Assembly (NCBI GenBank): GCA_027475525.1
Contig: JAMWFC010000090.1
Span: forward strand, 1,116,001-1,180,000
Direction: 5' to 3'
Source of the DNA: Macrolepiota albuminosa
Taxonomy: Eukaryota > Basidiomycota > Agaricomycetes > Agaricales > Agaricaceae
DNA: 64,000 nucleotides
The position numbers were made by a program, and so were the translations under genes. Positions 1 to 11,057 of this stretch are shown piece by piece (positions within the stretch are counted from its first letter, which is position 1; every line of letters starts with the position of its first letter). Below the pieces are notes generated by a model, which made no database searches, was not told where the DNA came from, and was given only the letters and a program-made list of their open reading frames with translations.

Positions 1-521
1 TAAAGAAGCGATCCGACCATTGATAAGTAGTTGATTCCATTGGCATACTTTGTGTATTGCTCGATATCCTCGTCAGATTTGGGTGATTGTAACATTGACA
101 GATTATGATTCATGGCTAGTGGCGTCGCGATCTCGTGACAACTGCTCATTCCGAAGCGATTTAGGATTGAATCGATGTAGGCCGATTGATCAAGACGTAT
201 AGTTCGATTTTCTCGATAACGTGTGATTCGAAGTCCAAGCATATAGTGGATTTCCCCCAAATCCGTTATCTCAAATTCACTGCTCATGTCGTTTTTGAAC
301 GTGATTATTCGGCTGAGATCATTTCCCGCAATTGCCATGTCGTCCACATATACTAAAATGATCAATATGATTTTACCTTGTGACCGGAGAATGTATAAGC
401 AGTCGTCAGCTCGTGATTGTTTGAAACCAAGACACATGAGTACGTCATGCAGACATTCCTTCCATTTCTGACCAGCTTGTTTTAAGCTGTAAATGGCTTT
501 ACGCAGTTTCCAGTATCTCGC
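1..521 (-). pseudogene. Ty1/copia reverse transcriptase, downstream half
   Basis: Read on the minus strand from 521 to 1 there is one open frame of about 173 codons with no stop. It begins RYWKLRKAIYSLKQA, a signature of copia reverse transcriptase, and carries the catalytic YVDD box (about 339-350) followed by a GLRITR-type segment. It has no start of its own. It is the downstream continuation of the copia polyprotein at 14,616-17,807. Removing the insertion at 522-14,615 and one copy of TCGC joins the two halves in frame. The remaining RT, RNase H and 3' LTR must lie left of the window. The family is certain. The element as a whole is dead, because its upstream half carries stops and a frameshift. 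Confidence 0.9.
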
Positions 522-1502
522 TGATAGGCTTCTACTCGGACTGAGCGCATCAAGGGACATTATAGGCCGACCAACACTTGACACACTAGAGACTCTAGCG
601 ACCAGCCTTGGGTACAGAGCAGCCCTAGCGCGGGTGCTCTATGGCAAGACTTATCCATTCATCTCAATCACCAGTATCAGCCCCTCAGCGCACTCCACTC
701 AGTTACTTTGAAGACCAAGAAGGCTCAGAACTCATAGCGCTAGCACAATGGCGGGAGGTGACTCTGACCAAACCCCAATCAGTACTGAAAGGAGTTAGCA
801 ATTGGCGCTGTCAATCACCGAGGCACCTCAATCAGAAGTCTAAAGGAATCAATGATGACGAGACAGGATACATGCAGACCCGACATTTAAATCTATCAAA
901 AGATGTTTAGCGCCAGAATTAGCGCTCACGGCGTCTGTCAAGGATTTCCCGACCATACCCCGGGATGGCATGGCCAATTAAATTACATCAAAAAGTGAGC
1001 AAACTCGTACCACTTCTAAGTAGTTTTAGAGTCGCCGTTGGTCGCCGTCACCCATGTGCTGCAGGTCGCCGTTGACAGGTGGCTGTTAGCTACAGTCACA
1101 AAGAGAGGCGCTAATTGGTAGCGCCGTCAATGGACTTATTTTGGGCCGTTGACAGGTGGCTGTTAGCTACAGTCACAAAGAGAGGCGCTAATTGGTAGCG
1201 CCGTCAATGGACTTATTTTGGAAATACCGTAGCGCATAGTATAAAAACTAGCTACTTGCCATGTATATAACAACAAATTGTAACCTCTTGAGCACCCAGT
1301 TACACTTAGCGTTCAAATCGCGCTAGCATTGCCTGACTTCGTCACCAAGTTCAGCGCTAGCTTCGTCTATCTCGTCTTCGTCGTTTATGGTGCCACCTAC
1401 AGGCATGCTACGCTGTGCTATTCGTTTTATTCTCTATAACTTCTCCTAAACTACAACGCTTACCACTTGCTAGGTAGCATCCAAGGCGCTATCATCTAGC
1501 GC
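522..1502 (+). repeat. Solo LTR inside copia, left part
   Basis: This segment begins TGATAGGC directly after TCGC (518-521). It is completed by 14,485-14,615, which ends GGCATCATCA just before a second TCGC (14,616-14,619). Without the gypsy insertion and a 77-bp artefact it is about 1,035 bp. The ends TGAT...ATCA and the 4-bp duplication match the other two LTRs here, so it is a related gypsy-type family reduced to one LTR by recombination. I see no credible protein; the small open frames at 493-910 are chance. Its strand is set by resemblance of its last 130 bp to the gypsy LTR end (shared GGGAC..GCCGGGACTCCTCA-like block). Confidence 0.75.
1068..1221. repeat. 77-bp tandem duplication in solo LTR
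   Basis: Two adjacent perfect copies with period 77; identity ends exactly at 77 bp on both sides. No coding effect. Confidence 0.9.
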
Positions 1503-1656
1503 TGATAGGACCCCATACAGGATCAGCGCATCAACGGCAGGCGACGGCAACGCGGCACCAACTCAAAATACCTTAGCGCTGATAGGACCCCATACAGGAT
1601 CAGCGCATCAACGGCAGGCGACGGCAACGCGGCACCAACTCAAAATACCTTAGCAC
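1503..1656. repeat. 77-bp tandem duplication at 5' LTR start
   Basis: Period 77, with the identical run slightly longer (about 81 bp). It makes the 5' LTR look 77 bp longer than the 3' LTR. Confidence 0.9.
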
Positions 1657-2518
1657 GCGCTAATTATCCAATTTGGGCGATATTTGACGGCCGCGCACGG
1701 CAAGAAGCAGATCCGATCAATGATAGCGCCAACGGCAGACAGAATGACAACTGACAGATGGCATCAGTCACTGACGACAGCGCTTAGCGAGAAGCTTGAT
1801 GATCTATCAAAAACTGACGGACAGCTTGGCGTTTGACCTTGGCGTCTGACACCGCTTACCGTCTCGATTTGGCGCCCAACGTCGCTTAGGTGTTCTGACA
1901 GGCAGGAGGGTGATGGATTGATGGTTTAGCACCGCGATCTGCCGCCGGGTGGTGCCAAGGGTCCTCAAAGGACGGTAGGGATCTGAAACCGTTGGAGCTA
2001 CCCCTATGAAATTTTCCAGTTTACCGCACTTTGGCGATGGTTGGTCACTGGCGACGGTGAACTCCTTGTAGTATATATATTACTTACCGACTTGTACATA
2101 CACCATCAGACGAATAGACCAGAGTTTCCCCCTTTACTTCAGTCTCCCTTACGCTCAAGAGCTCATTTACGCTACGGTCAGCAACGTCAAACTCATCGGC
2201 AGTTGCAGACGTTCGCCAATACTCGACACACTCGCGCCTTGCAACTACGGCAGGCATTATCGACGCTTAGACTTCGCTAAGCTTATCTTGCTCTTGCCGC
2301 TTACCTTTGCCGTGTTCACTTACCGCATTTCCTTAGGCGCTTTACCTTAGCGCTTGACACTTGCCGACCCTGTTACCGACTATTTCCTCTTTTTCACAGA
2401 CGCGTTCTCTGGGACCTGCCCGGGACTCCTCATATTACTTTTAGCGCGCCCAACGCACACTCTTGGTACGGTAACACAATCGTTACATTTGTTACTGACC
2501 AAACTTTGGGCGTCATCA
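1580..2518 (+). repeat. Gypsy 5' LTR (939 bp)
   Basis: It runs from TGATAGGACC to GCGTCATCA and is the same length as the 3' LTR at 13,542-14,480. I count six differences between them, all G/A or C/T at CpG positions. As printed the LTR seems to start at 1,503, but 1,503-1,579 is one copy of a 77-bp duplication, so 1,580 gives the matching length. A 79-codon open frame occurs in both LTRs and is treated as non-coding. Confidence 0.9.
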
Positions 2519-2521
2519 AAT

Positions 2522-2538
2522 TGGAGCCCACCGCGAGG
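2522..2538 (+). other. Putative primer binding site
   Basis: TGGAGCCCACCGCGAGG lies three bases after the 5' LTR. It begins TGG, as expected for pairing to a tRNA CCA end. I cannot name the tRNA, so the call rests on position and the TGG start only. Confidence 0.35.
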
Positions 2539-2953
2539 GATCTCTAGGGCAGAATTCTGCCAGAAACCCGTCTTCAGTGTAGGCGCCGCCTGCTAGACCA
2601 GTCGGCAGAAGGCATAGCTCCTTCCCACCCATCAACTCCACAACCACCTGGTGCCTTACCGGGTCTCTCTCTCGCACAGGAACTACAGAACGCCACTGTA
2701 GACGCTTTTCCTGATCTCTTCCCGCATTCCCTCGATTATAGTGCCGACGACCCCTTAGCGTCGCCATTTACCGTACCGCAACCAATCACCCCCATTACTC
2801 CGCTAACGCCTCTTTCTCAACTCATTTCGCTTACCCCGTTGCCAATCTCTAGAACTCTTTCCCCACTACCGCTAACCGAACTCGCCAACACAGTCGCTAT
2901 GGAACAACAAGTCCAGCGCATGCCGCCACGTAACCACTTCTCGGCACCGAAAT

Positions 2954-3107
2954 GGGACGAGTCCAAGCCACGGGAGCTCTCCCAGTATTTTAAGGAATTG
3001 GAGTATTTATTCAGGGATTGTAACATTACCGGGACGAGTCCAAGCCACGGGAGCTCTCCCAGTATTTTAAGGAATTGGAGTATTTATTCAGGGATTGTAA
3101 CATTACC
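2954..3107. repeat. 77-bp tandem duplication in gag
   Basis: Perfect, period 77. It shifts the gag frame 18 codons after the ATG. Confidence 0.9.
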
Positions 3108-3977
3108 GACCATACGCAGATGAAGGAGTACGCGGCAAGATACGTATCGTATGACACGGCAGAGATGTGGACAGGTTTAACCGAGTTTGCCGCCTTTGTC
3201 CCTGCCGCACCGCCAGTTCCAGCCCAAGGTGCTTCGTATGAGGACTGGAAGACGGCAGTGATCCAGCTGTACCCTGGCGCCGAGGAGGCTATCCGATACA
3301 CGGTAAACGAGCTCCAGAAACTAGTTCAGGAATCATTCGACAGTGGCACCTCCTCTCTTGGCGCATTTTCCATGTATTACCGCGAGTTCCAGAAAATCGC
3401 TAGGTGGCTTCTGCAGAACGGCAAGCTCTACATTAACGAGGAACGTCGCCTATTTCAGCAAGGCATCCCGACTTCATTGTGGACTCGTATTGCTCGTCGC
3501 CTAGAGATAGTTCATCAGGCCCATCACCCTGACGAGCCCTATAACGTTGCCGACGTCTTTGAAGCCGGTAAATGGGTTCTCAAAGGAACGGACACTGGCG
3601 TTGGACTGCAGCGCGCTAGGACGAGCCCACCACCTGAGCGAACTAACGGTATCATTCCCATCCCGCCTCCTGTTGCCGACTTCGTTAAGAAAGAGGAGCT
3701 CAATGCTGCTATTACCGCCGCTGTTGCTTCCGCTATGACGCGTATTGAAACTATGATTACCACCAACCTGACTGCTAACCGACCCGCTAACGTACCCGCA
3801 CCTGGCCCTTGCCACTTCTGTGGGGAAATTGGCCACACCATGACGAGAGGACGCTGCGCAACTTTGGAGAATTATATTCGGCAAGGGAGGATTCGACGAG
3901 CTATCGACGGCAAGATAGTTCTCACTACTGGCGCCATCATTCCCAACTACCCAGACAAGAAGTCCTTCCAGGAGCGA

Positions 3978-4131
3978 GTTGATGAGTGGCATAGGCGCAA
4001 CCCAGGACAAATCGTTACCGGCACGCTATCTGGCAACGCCAACCCTGACCCGGAGTTGATGAGTGGCATAGGCGCAACCCAGGACAAATCGTTACCGGCA
4101 CGCTATCTGGCAACGCCAACCCTGACCCGGA
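3978..4131. repeat. 77-bp tandem duplication at end of gag
   Basis: Perfect, period 77. It splits the gag-protease frame. Confidence 0.9.
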
Positions 4132-6369
4132 ACAGGCGACTCAACAGCAAATGATTCACGAGGTCTTACATTTCGACAGCGTTGGCGACCACCCTACTTT
4201 CTCGTGGGAAGAGCGTATCGCCAAGCTCCAACAGGAGTTGGATTCGCTAAAGAACCAGGTTTTTGATGGGGTTGAAGTTAAGCAGCCTAAACAGCCTCTT
4301 AAAGGATACAAGCCAATGCCTCTCGCTAGCAAGTTACCGACACCTGCTCCTACCGCACCTCCTGCCGCACCGCCTGCCACTACCCCTGCTACTGCTCCAG
4401 AACCATCGTCGTCCGCTACCGCTCCCGAACCGCCTTTGCCGCCTCTCCATCCCTATTCAGGGATTCCCGACCGTTATCACGCTCCCGCACAACGAAACTT
4501 TGCCGCTCCCAAGAAACGTCCTGAGGGTGGCTACCGACCTACCGCGCCAATCTTCGACATCGAAAAATCAAATCACGTCTTTAACCGCATCATGAAAACC
4601 AATGTTACCTTATCAGTTGAAGAGCTTTGTAGTATTGCCCCGAACGTCCGCAACCAGGTCAAAACGGCAGTCACTCCCCGACGACCCTTGGCGACAGCCG
4701 TTGCCGAGGTTGATGAACTCGACGACGCGCTTCCTGGTTTTTCTGTTACCATCGACTCTCCCGACACTGATGAGCCTCTTGCCGACTCCATCGCTAACGC
4801 CACCTCTGTGGACCCAGTGGAGACCTACCTTAGGTCTGTGGACCATGGAGAGGACCCAGCAATTCTTACCGTCGCTCAAGAATCGCACGCTATCCGCTCA
4901 GTAGCGCTAACCGTAGACAACAAGCACGAAGTAGAGGCAATTGTGGATAGCGGGTCTCAGATTATTTCTATGGCAGCAGAAGTCGCTAACGATCTAGGCC
5001 TCATTTACGACCCTACGGTTATACTAAACATGCAGAGCGCTAACGGTACGGTGGACAGATCTCTAGGCCTCGCCAAGAATGTGCCGTGCACCCTTGGCGA
5101 CATCACTTTTTATCTTCAGATACACATCTTACGCTCCCCGGCTTACGACTTACTACTCGGCAGACCTTTCGACGTCTTGGCGCGATCAGTCGTCAAGACA
5201 GTTACCGACGAGGAAACGACCCTCACAATTAGCGACCCTAATTCCGGAATCCGACGAACGGTGCCAACGTTTCCTAGGGGACAACGAAAAGGCGCCCTCG
5301 CTAAGCCACCGGAGTTTACCGACCAACACGCCAACGAACGACCCTACCGGTGTTTTCACAGACCATCGAGGAGGTGATTGGCGACGATCACGGAGATGTG
5401 GCGCTAACGCTGGAATATGACCATTCAACTGGTCTTGTAAATATTATATCTACCGCTTGTCTTGACGATGAAGTTTTGCTTTCCTCTACCGTTACCGACG
5501 CTGAGCTTTCTCAGAAAAACCCAGATATTACCGACTCAGCTCTAGCCTACTTGTACCTTACCGCTTCTGAATCATTTCAAAATATTGCGTCTACCGATAC
5601 GTATCTCACTACCCTTCCCGGAGCCTCGTCTCCTGCCGTTCTTGGACTTGCCGCACCCCAGGCTACAGTTCCCCTTTCCACATCTGTGTATAACCAAGCT
5701 AACGCTCCCAAAAGGAAAGGGGTACAAGTTAAAAAGAAATATAAGCCAGTTGCGCTTAAGACAAAACCGGTCGCTACGCACTCTCCCGAGACATTTAGAA
5801 TCGAGCGCCAGATTATTGGCGACCCTCTTGCCGACATGCCGACCTTATCACCGAATCCGCCACCCTTTCAGCCGACAGGACGTTTTACCGAGGAACGCCA
5901 GCAGCAGTTCGCCAAGGAGCACGACACAGGATTTTTGACCAAAGATGAGTTGAACGTCCTTACCGATCTTGTCGCTAAGCAAGACAAAGCCTTTGCTTGG
6001 GAGGACTCAGAACGCGGCAGCCTACGTACAGACTTCTTCCCGCCTGTGGTCATCCCAACCATCCCTCACGTGCCGTGGACTGAGCACAACTGACCGTTAC
6101 CGCCTGGAATCGAAGCCGAGGTCTGCCAAATTATTAGGACCAAGATACAGGCTGGCGTCTACGAGCCCTCAAACAGTTCTTACCGCTCCCGATGGTTTTG
6201 TGTCCTCAAAAAGAACGGCAATCTACGCATAGTTCACAGTCTCGAGCCGCTAAATAGAGTTACTATACGACACTCTGGCGTACCGCCTTTCCCTGACCAC
6301 TTTGCCGAGTCCTTTGCCGGGTGTATCTGTGGCGCCACCCTTGATCTTTACGTTGGCTACGACGAACGC

Positions 6370-7354
6370 TGATGAGCCTGCATCGTGGCTGGCTACAGAT
6401 AGCACCAATACCCGCACCTCACATCGGCCCACTAGTACCACCAGAAGCGCCACGCTCTAGCGCTTCCAGCGCTATTTTTCTTATATTTTTACACTAATAA
6501 CTTGCAGCTACAGACTCCAATTACTTTCAGACCACTTTTTATGGCACCACTTATTCTTCGCACCACTATTGACACCTCGCCGCACCTTGCCACTTGCACT
6601 CCAAGGCTATACATTTACACAGACACTGGGCATCAGTCAATCCGGCATAATGCTCTTAGCCAGTGGCAGCGCTTACAAAGGGAAATGATGAAGTATTTCC
6701 GTGACAGCATCATTATGGACCTTTTTACTATACAATTCAATTCACCGCATTTACTTACATTTTTATCAGTTCACCACCCTCTAGCGGCGCTTAACCTCTT
6801 AGCGTCAGCTAACTTTCTTTACTATAAATACTTACTTTTTGTTAGTAGTACAGGGAATCAATTTGGCAGTAGGGATCGTATCCCAACATTTTGATCTCCA
6901 TACGCAACAGACTACCTCTTGTTGACCGTGTCAAGCAAGGGGACTCTGCTCTAGTTTTCTATATATCTCTCTCTCTAGCGCCTTGCAACTACGGCTTGGC
7001 TTTCGTGCTTAGATCCGCTAAGCAATCTCATTCTTTTATTATCACGTTCTAGGTGCTAACACTTAGCGCCTCTTAGCGACCCTTTCCCACACCTCTTAGC
7101 GCCTTTCTTAGCGACTTTCCCACGCTCTTAGCGCTCCTCCTTAGCAACTTTTAGCGCCCTGTAGCCACGTTTAGGAGCCATACGCAAGTGCCTCCAATTA
7201 CCCACTTTCCTTGCCACCAACCTCTTGCCTACCGTGTGTTCTCTGGGACCTGTCCAGGACTCTCTCACACACTTAGCACGCCCAAAGCTATATCGGCTAA
7301 GTAGCTGCACTAGTGATAGTCCACGCAGCGTCCAGCTCGATTTGGGCGTCATCA
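6370..7354 (+). repeat. Solo LTR inserted in the gypsy RT
   Basis: The segment starts TGATGAGCC and ends TTTGGGCGTCATCA. It is flanked by ACGC at 6,366-6,369 and 7,355-7,358. Deleting it with one ACGC restores the reverse transcriptase frame exactly (GYDER followed by LIHPSSRDL). At 985 bp it is close to the other LTRs. Its last 120 bp resemble the host element's LTR end (GGGACCTGTCCAGGACTC, then GGGCGTCATCA), but its first part differs, so it is a sister family. No gene is seen in it; the open frame at 6,502-6,894 has no recognisable content. Confidence 0.85.
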
Positions 7355-7818
7355 ACGCCTGATACACCCCTCTTCCCGGGATCTCACTACCTTTCAAACT
7401 CCGTTTGGCGCCTTGCGCCTAGTTACCTTACCGATGGGCTGGACAAACTCAGTCCCTATATTTCATGACGACATCACTTTCATCCTCCAACCCGAGATAC
7501 CGCACCATGTCCTTAGCTTCATTGATGACGTTGGCGTCAAAGGCCCCAAAGACTGGCGACTCGTAAACGGCTTACCGGCGACCCATCCCGAGAACCCCAA
7601 TATTCGCTTAGCGCTATGGGACTTTTTCCAGTTGCTCAACCGAGTTCTCCAACGTATGAAGTATAGCGGTGGGACTTTTAGCGGCCACAAACTCCTCCTA
7701 TGCGCGCCAAGGTTCAAAATACTTGGTCACATCTGCACTCCCGACGGACGCGTTCCCGACGAGTCTCGCTTAGCACTCTTAGAGCGCTGGGGTCCTTGCC
7801 GCGACTTATCTGAAGTTC

Positions 7819-7972
7819 GCGCCTTTCTTGGCACCGTTGGCGTTCTCAGGATATTCGTCAAAAACTTTGCCCATCGTGCACACGCCCTTAACCGAGCGCC
7901 TTTCTTGGCACCGTTGGCGTTCTCAGGATATTCGTCAAAAACTTTGCCCATCGTGCACACGCCCTTAACCGA
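7819..7972. repeat. 77-bp tandem duplication in RT
   Basis: Perfect, period 77. It splits the RT frame after the FIDD box. Confidence 0.9.
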
Positions 7973-8522
7973 CTCACCCGCGCCAACGAGCCCTTTGAAT
8001 TTGGGCCAGACCAGGTTACCGCACAACGAGACTTAGTAAAAGCTCTACAAGACGCCAAACCCCTAGTCCCCATCGATTATACCTCTGCCGACCCTGTTAT
8101 CTTGGCGGTGGATACCTCATACATTGCCGTTGGCTACTTCCTGTGCCAGTGCCTTAGCGACAATCGGAAACAGCAACGCTACAACCGCTTTGGGTCCATC
8201 ACGCTAAACGACCGGGAATCTCGCTACAGTCAGCCTAAGCTAGAGCTCTATGGACTCTTCAAAGCCTTCCGGTCGCTAAAGATGTATTTGATTGGCGTAC
8301 GGAACCTTATTGTTGAAGTCGACGCTAGGTACATCAAAGGCATGCTGCAGAATCCCGACATCCAGCCATCCGCTAGCATGAACCGGTGGGTAGTCGCTAT
8401 CCTCATGTTTCACTTCGAGTTGGTACACGTCAAGAGCTCTTTCCACGGCCCAGATGGACTCTCTAGGCGACCACGGCAGCCTGGCGACCCGGTAGTGGAC
8501 CCTCAGGCTGATAGCGATTTCG

Positions 8523-8676
8523 AGGACTGGATCGACCGCTTACATGGTTTCGTGCACCTCATACAACAGCCAATTCCCTTACTACGACGGCAACAGCCTA
8601 GGACTGGATCGACCGCTTACATGGTTTCGTGCACCTCATACAACAGCCAATTCCCTTACTACGACGGCAACAGCCT
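8523..8676. repeat. 77-bp tandem duplication after RNase H
   Basis: Perfect, period 77. It breaks the RNase H to integrase linker frame. Confidence 0.9.
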
Positions 8677-9030
8677 GCCAGCATCTTTCTACATCCCATT
8701 GTCCCTTACCGCCCCGAGACCTTTAGCGCACCCCTCACCTTCTATACGGCAAGCATCCTTGGACAAGACTTGCCGCCAGTAAAAGTCGTACAGGAACCCC
8801 AGTCGCTAAGAGAAGACAGCAAAAACCTGACCTACGATGCCGTTCCCCGATCCGCCAAGGCAAAGGCGGAAGACAGTCGCCTGTTAGTAGTCGAGCAATG
8901 GATACAAGACCTTAAGCGACCCCCAGACCTTACCGACGAACAATACGCTACCTTTATCCGATATGCTACCCACTTCTTCTTTACCGACAACCGACTTTGG
9001 CGACAAAATCGAGATGGCGCTCACAAGCTG

Positions 9031-9184
9031 ATCATCAAGCCAGAAGGTCGCTTACGAGTCTTGCGCGCTATGCATGACGAGCTAGGACATAGAGGTCTGT
9101 ACGCTACATCATCAAGCCAGAAGGTCGCTTACGAGTCTTGCGCGCTATGCATGACGAGCTAGGACATAGAGGTCTGTACGCTAC
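9031..9184. repeat. 77-bp tandem duplication before integrase finger
   Basis: Perfect, period 77. It repeats the MHDELGHRGLYAT segment. Confidence 0.9.
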
Positions 9185-9290
9185 CCAAGCTTCTCTGCTA
9201 GAACAATTCTGGTGGCCACACGCTAGTGCCGACATCGCCTGGTACATCAGGACTTGCCACCTTTGTCAAATTCAACAGACGCGCCAAGTG

Positions 9291-9444
9291 CTCATACCGC
9301 CAACCGTTGCAACGCCAGCTCCCCTCTTCAGCAAAATCTACGTCGACACCATGCACATGCCCAAATCCTCATACCGCCAACCGTTGCAACGCCAGCTCCC
9401 CTCTTCAGCAAAATCTACGTCGACACCATGCACATGCCCAAATC
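9291..9444. repeat. 77-bp tandem duplication in integrase, first Asp
   Basis: Perfect, period 77. It repeats the YVDTMHMPK segment. Confidence 0.9.
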
Positions 9445-9484
9445 GGGTCGCTACAAGTACATTATTCAAGGTCGTTGCTCGCTA

Positions 9485-9638
9485 ATCCACTGGCCTGAAT
9501 TTCGAATGCTTCAAAGAGAAAATACCGACGCGGTCGCCAAGTGGCTATTTGAGGACGTCATATCCACTGGCCTGAATTTCGAATGCTTCAAAGAGAAAAT
9601 ACCGACGCGGTCGCCAAGTGGCTATTTGAGGACGTCAT
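9485..9638. repeat. 77-bp tandem duplication in integrase core
   Basis: Perfect, period 77, starting only 41 bp after the previous duplication ends. Confidence 0.9.
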
Positions 9639-9980
9639 CTGCCGTTGGGGAGCGCTAAGGGAAATCGTCACGGATAACGGTGCGCCCATTATCAAAGCGC
9701 TAACATATCTCGCCAAGAAATACAACATTCACCACATTCGAGTATCTGGCTACAACAAGCGCGCCAATGGCCTGGTGGAAAGACCACACTTTGACGTTCG
9801 GCAAGCGCTTTTCAAGGCAGTCAATGGCGACGAATCTCGCTGGAGCGAAGCAACATATTCAGTGTTCTGGTCAGAGAGGGTTACCATTCGTAAGCGCATG
9901 GGTTGCTCTCTCTATTACGTGGCTACTGGCACCCATATGTTACTCCCTGCTGACATTATAGAAGCAACCTATCTTCAGCC

Positions 9981-10134
9981 TGCACCCAACAGTATCTTAG
10001 CGACTACCGACCTTATCGCCAGACGAGCCATTGATCTCCAGCGAAGGAAAGAAGATTTGCACCCAACAGTATCTTAGCGACTACCGACCTTATCGCCAGA
10101 CGAGCCATTGATCTCCAGCGAAGGAAAGAAGATT
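9981..10134. repeat. 77-bp tandem duplication in integrase C-terminal part
   Basis: Perfect, period 77. It breaks the frame before the GPY/F module. Confidence 0.9.
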
Positions 10135-10520
10135 TAGAGCGACTCCACAAGGTAGTCTTTAGCGCCCGTCGCCAAGCAGCCCTGCGATTCGAGACCGAGC
10201 ATAGCGCTACCATCAAAGATTACAACTTCCCGAGAGGAGCGCTAGTGCTCATGCGCAACTCCAAAATCGAGACCTCCTACAACAAGAAAATGCGCCCGCG
10301 CTATCTAGGACCTTTGGTAGTTATCTCTCGTAACCGTGGAGGCGCTTACGTGCTCTGTGAACTAGATGGTTCAGTGCTACATCGACCTGTTGCCGCCTTT
10401 TGCCTATTGCCGTATCTCGCCAGAGAACACATTGACTTGCCGCTTGAAGCGCTAGATATCGACACCGCCAAGTTAAGAGAACTTGAAGAAACAGAACTAT
10501 TGGACGATGATGACTTGCCG

Positions 10521-10674
10521 ACTCTGATTGAAGAAGGAGAAAACGATTAGAAAAGACTATATTGATAAGCTCCCTTTCCCTATTACTACCTTACTTAACT
10601 CTGATTGAAGAAGGAGAAAACGATTAGAAAAGACTATATTGATAAGCTCCCTTTCCCTATTACTACCTTACTTA
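10521..10674. repeat. 77-bp tandem duplication spanning pol stop
   Basis: Perfect, period 77. The stop at 10,550 lies in the first copy, so the protein is unaffected. Confidence 0.9.
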
Positions 10675-11057
10675 TCTTTCTTGCCGATGCTTACTGTACT
10701 ATATTCAACAGACATTTCTTTACATAGTCAAGTCGCAGCGCTAGCGTATTGCCAACGCTTAGCGCCTTGCGCAACTCTCGCCAAGGGTTTTTCGCTATGA
10801 TGATCTACTGAGCGTTTCCTTTTTTTTCCTCAAAATTTGTCTAAGTCCCTCACATACTATTGCTCTTGCTAAAACCTACCTTAGAATACTTGCCGCCTGC
10901 TTTCTTACTTTCTTTTCTCTAAACTGTTGCGCTAACCCAGAATATAAGACTTATCAGTTCATTCGGCAAGGAGGCGGCAAGAAAGTAATATTGGCGGTAA
11001 CAAAATTAAAAAAAAAAAAAAAAAATATACAAGACGGCCTATCTACCCTAAGGTCCG
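10675..11057. other. Non-coding spacer between pol and antisense gene
   Basis: This lies between the end of pol, with its 77-bp duplication, and the stop of the minus-strand gene. It holds a poly-A run at about 11,008-11,026, which is poly-T when read in the antisense direction. Either transcript could use it as 3' UTR. I see no gene. Confidence 0.5.

Larger units (their letters stand above)
2899..5377 (+). pseudogene. Gypsy gag and protease region
   Basis: Gag starts at the ATG at 2,899 (MEQQVQRMPPRNHFSAPKW). A zinc knuckle of form CX2CX4HX6C (CHFCGEIGHTMTRGRC) lies at about 3,811-3,858; its last spacing is two longer than the usual CCHC. A Pro/Ala/Thr-rich linker follows, then an aspartic protease with the DSGSQIISM active site at 4,945-4,970 and the LLLGRPF motif near 5,150. 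Two 77-bp duplications (2,954-3,107 and 3,978-4,131) break the frame, but protein sense continues across each, so gag and PR are natively one frame. A separate one-base frame change near 5,340 is not explained by a duplication; it leads to the stop at 5,377, while pol resumes in another frame. It could be a real mutation or a programmed shift. Confidence 0.85.
5350..10550 (+). pseudogene. Gypsy pol: RT, RNase H, integrase (broken)
   Basis: After a linker, RT begins near 5,930 and runs through an in-frame TGA at 6,091-6,093 to codon 6,367-6,369, where a solo LTR interrupts it. RT resumes at 7,359 with SSRDLTTFQTPFG and PMGWTNSVPIFHDD, and has the catalytic FIDD at 7,518-7,529. RNase H follows, with its first Asp at about 8,111. 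Integrase shows the HHCC finger (CHLC at 9,255-9,266), the core Asp in YVDTMHMP, the second Asp in TDNGAP (about 9,673) and Glu in GLVERPH (about 9,777). A GPY/F-like module (PRYLGPLVV, about 10,296) and an acidic tail end at 10,550. Seven 77-bp duplications disturb the frame. Leaving those aside, the real lesions are the frame change at about 5,340, the TGA and the LTR insertion. Confidence 0.88.

Noticed and set aside
2041..2280. Identical 79-codon open frames in both gypsy LTRs (also 14,003-14,242)
   Set aside because: Identity follows from LTR duplication. There is no motif, and the composition follows the LTR's repeated CpG words.
5330..5380. Programmed ribosomal frameshift between protease and RT
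   Set aside because: No clear slippery heptamer or following structure is visible near 5,340, and a simple one-base indel explains it. Kept only as a possibility in the feature text.
1068..10674. The 77-bp duplications as a genuine minisatellite or recombination system
   Set aside because: Unrelated sequences share only the length. Fixed length and perfect identity fit an assembly overlap far better.
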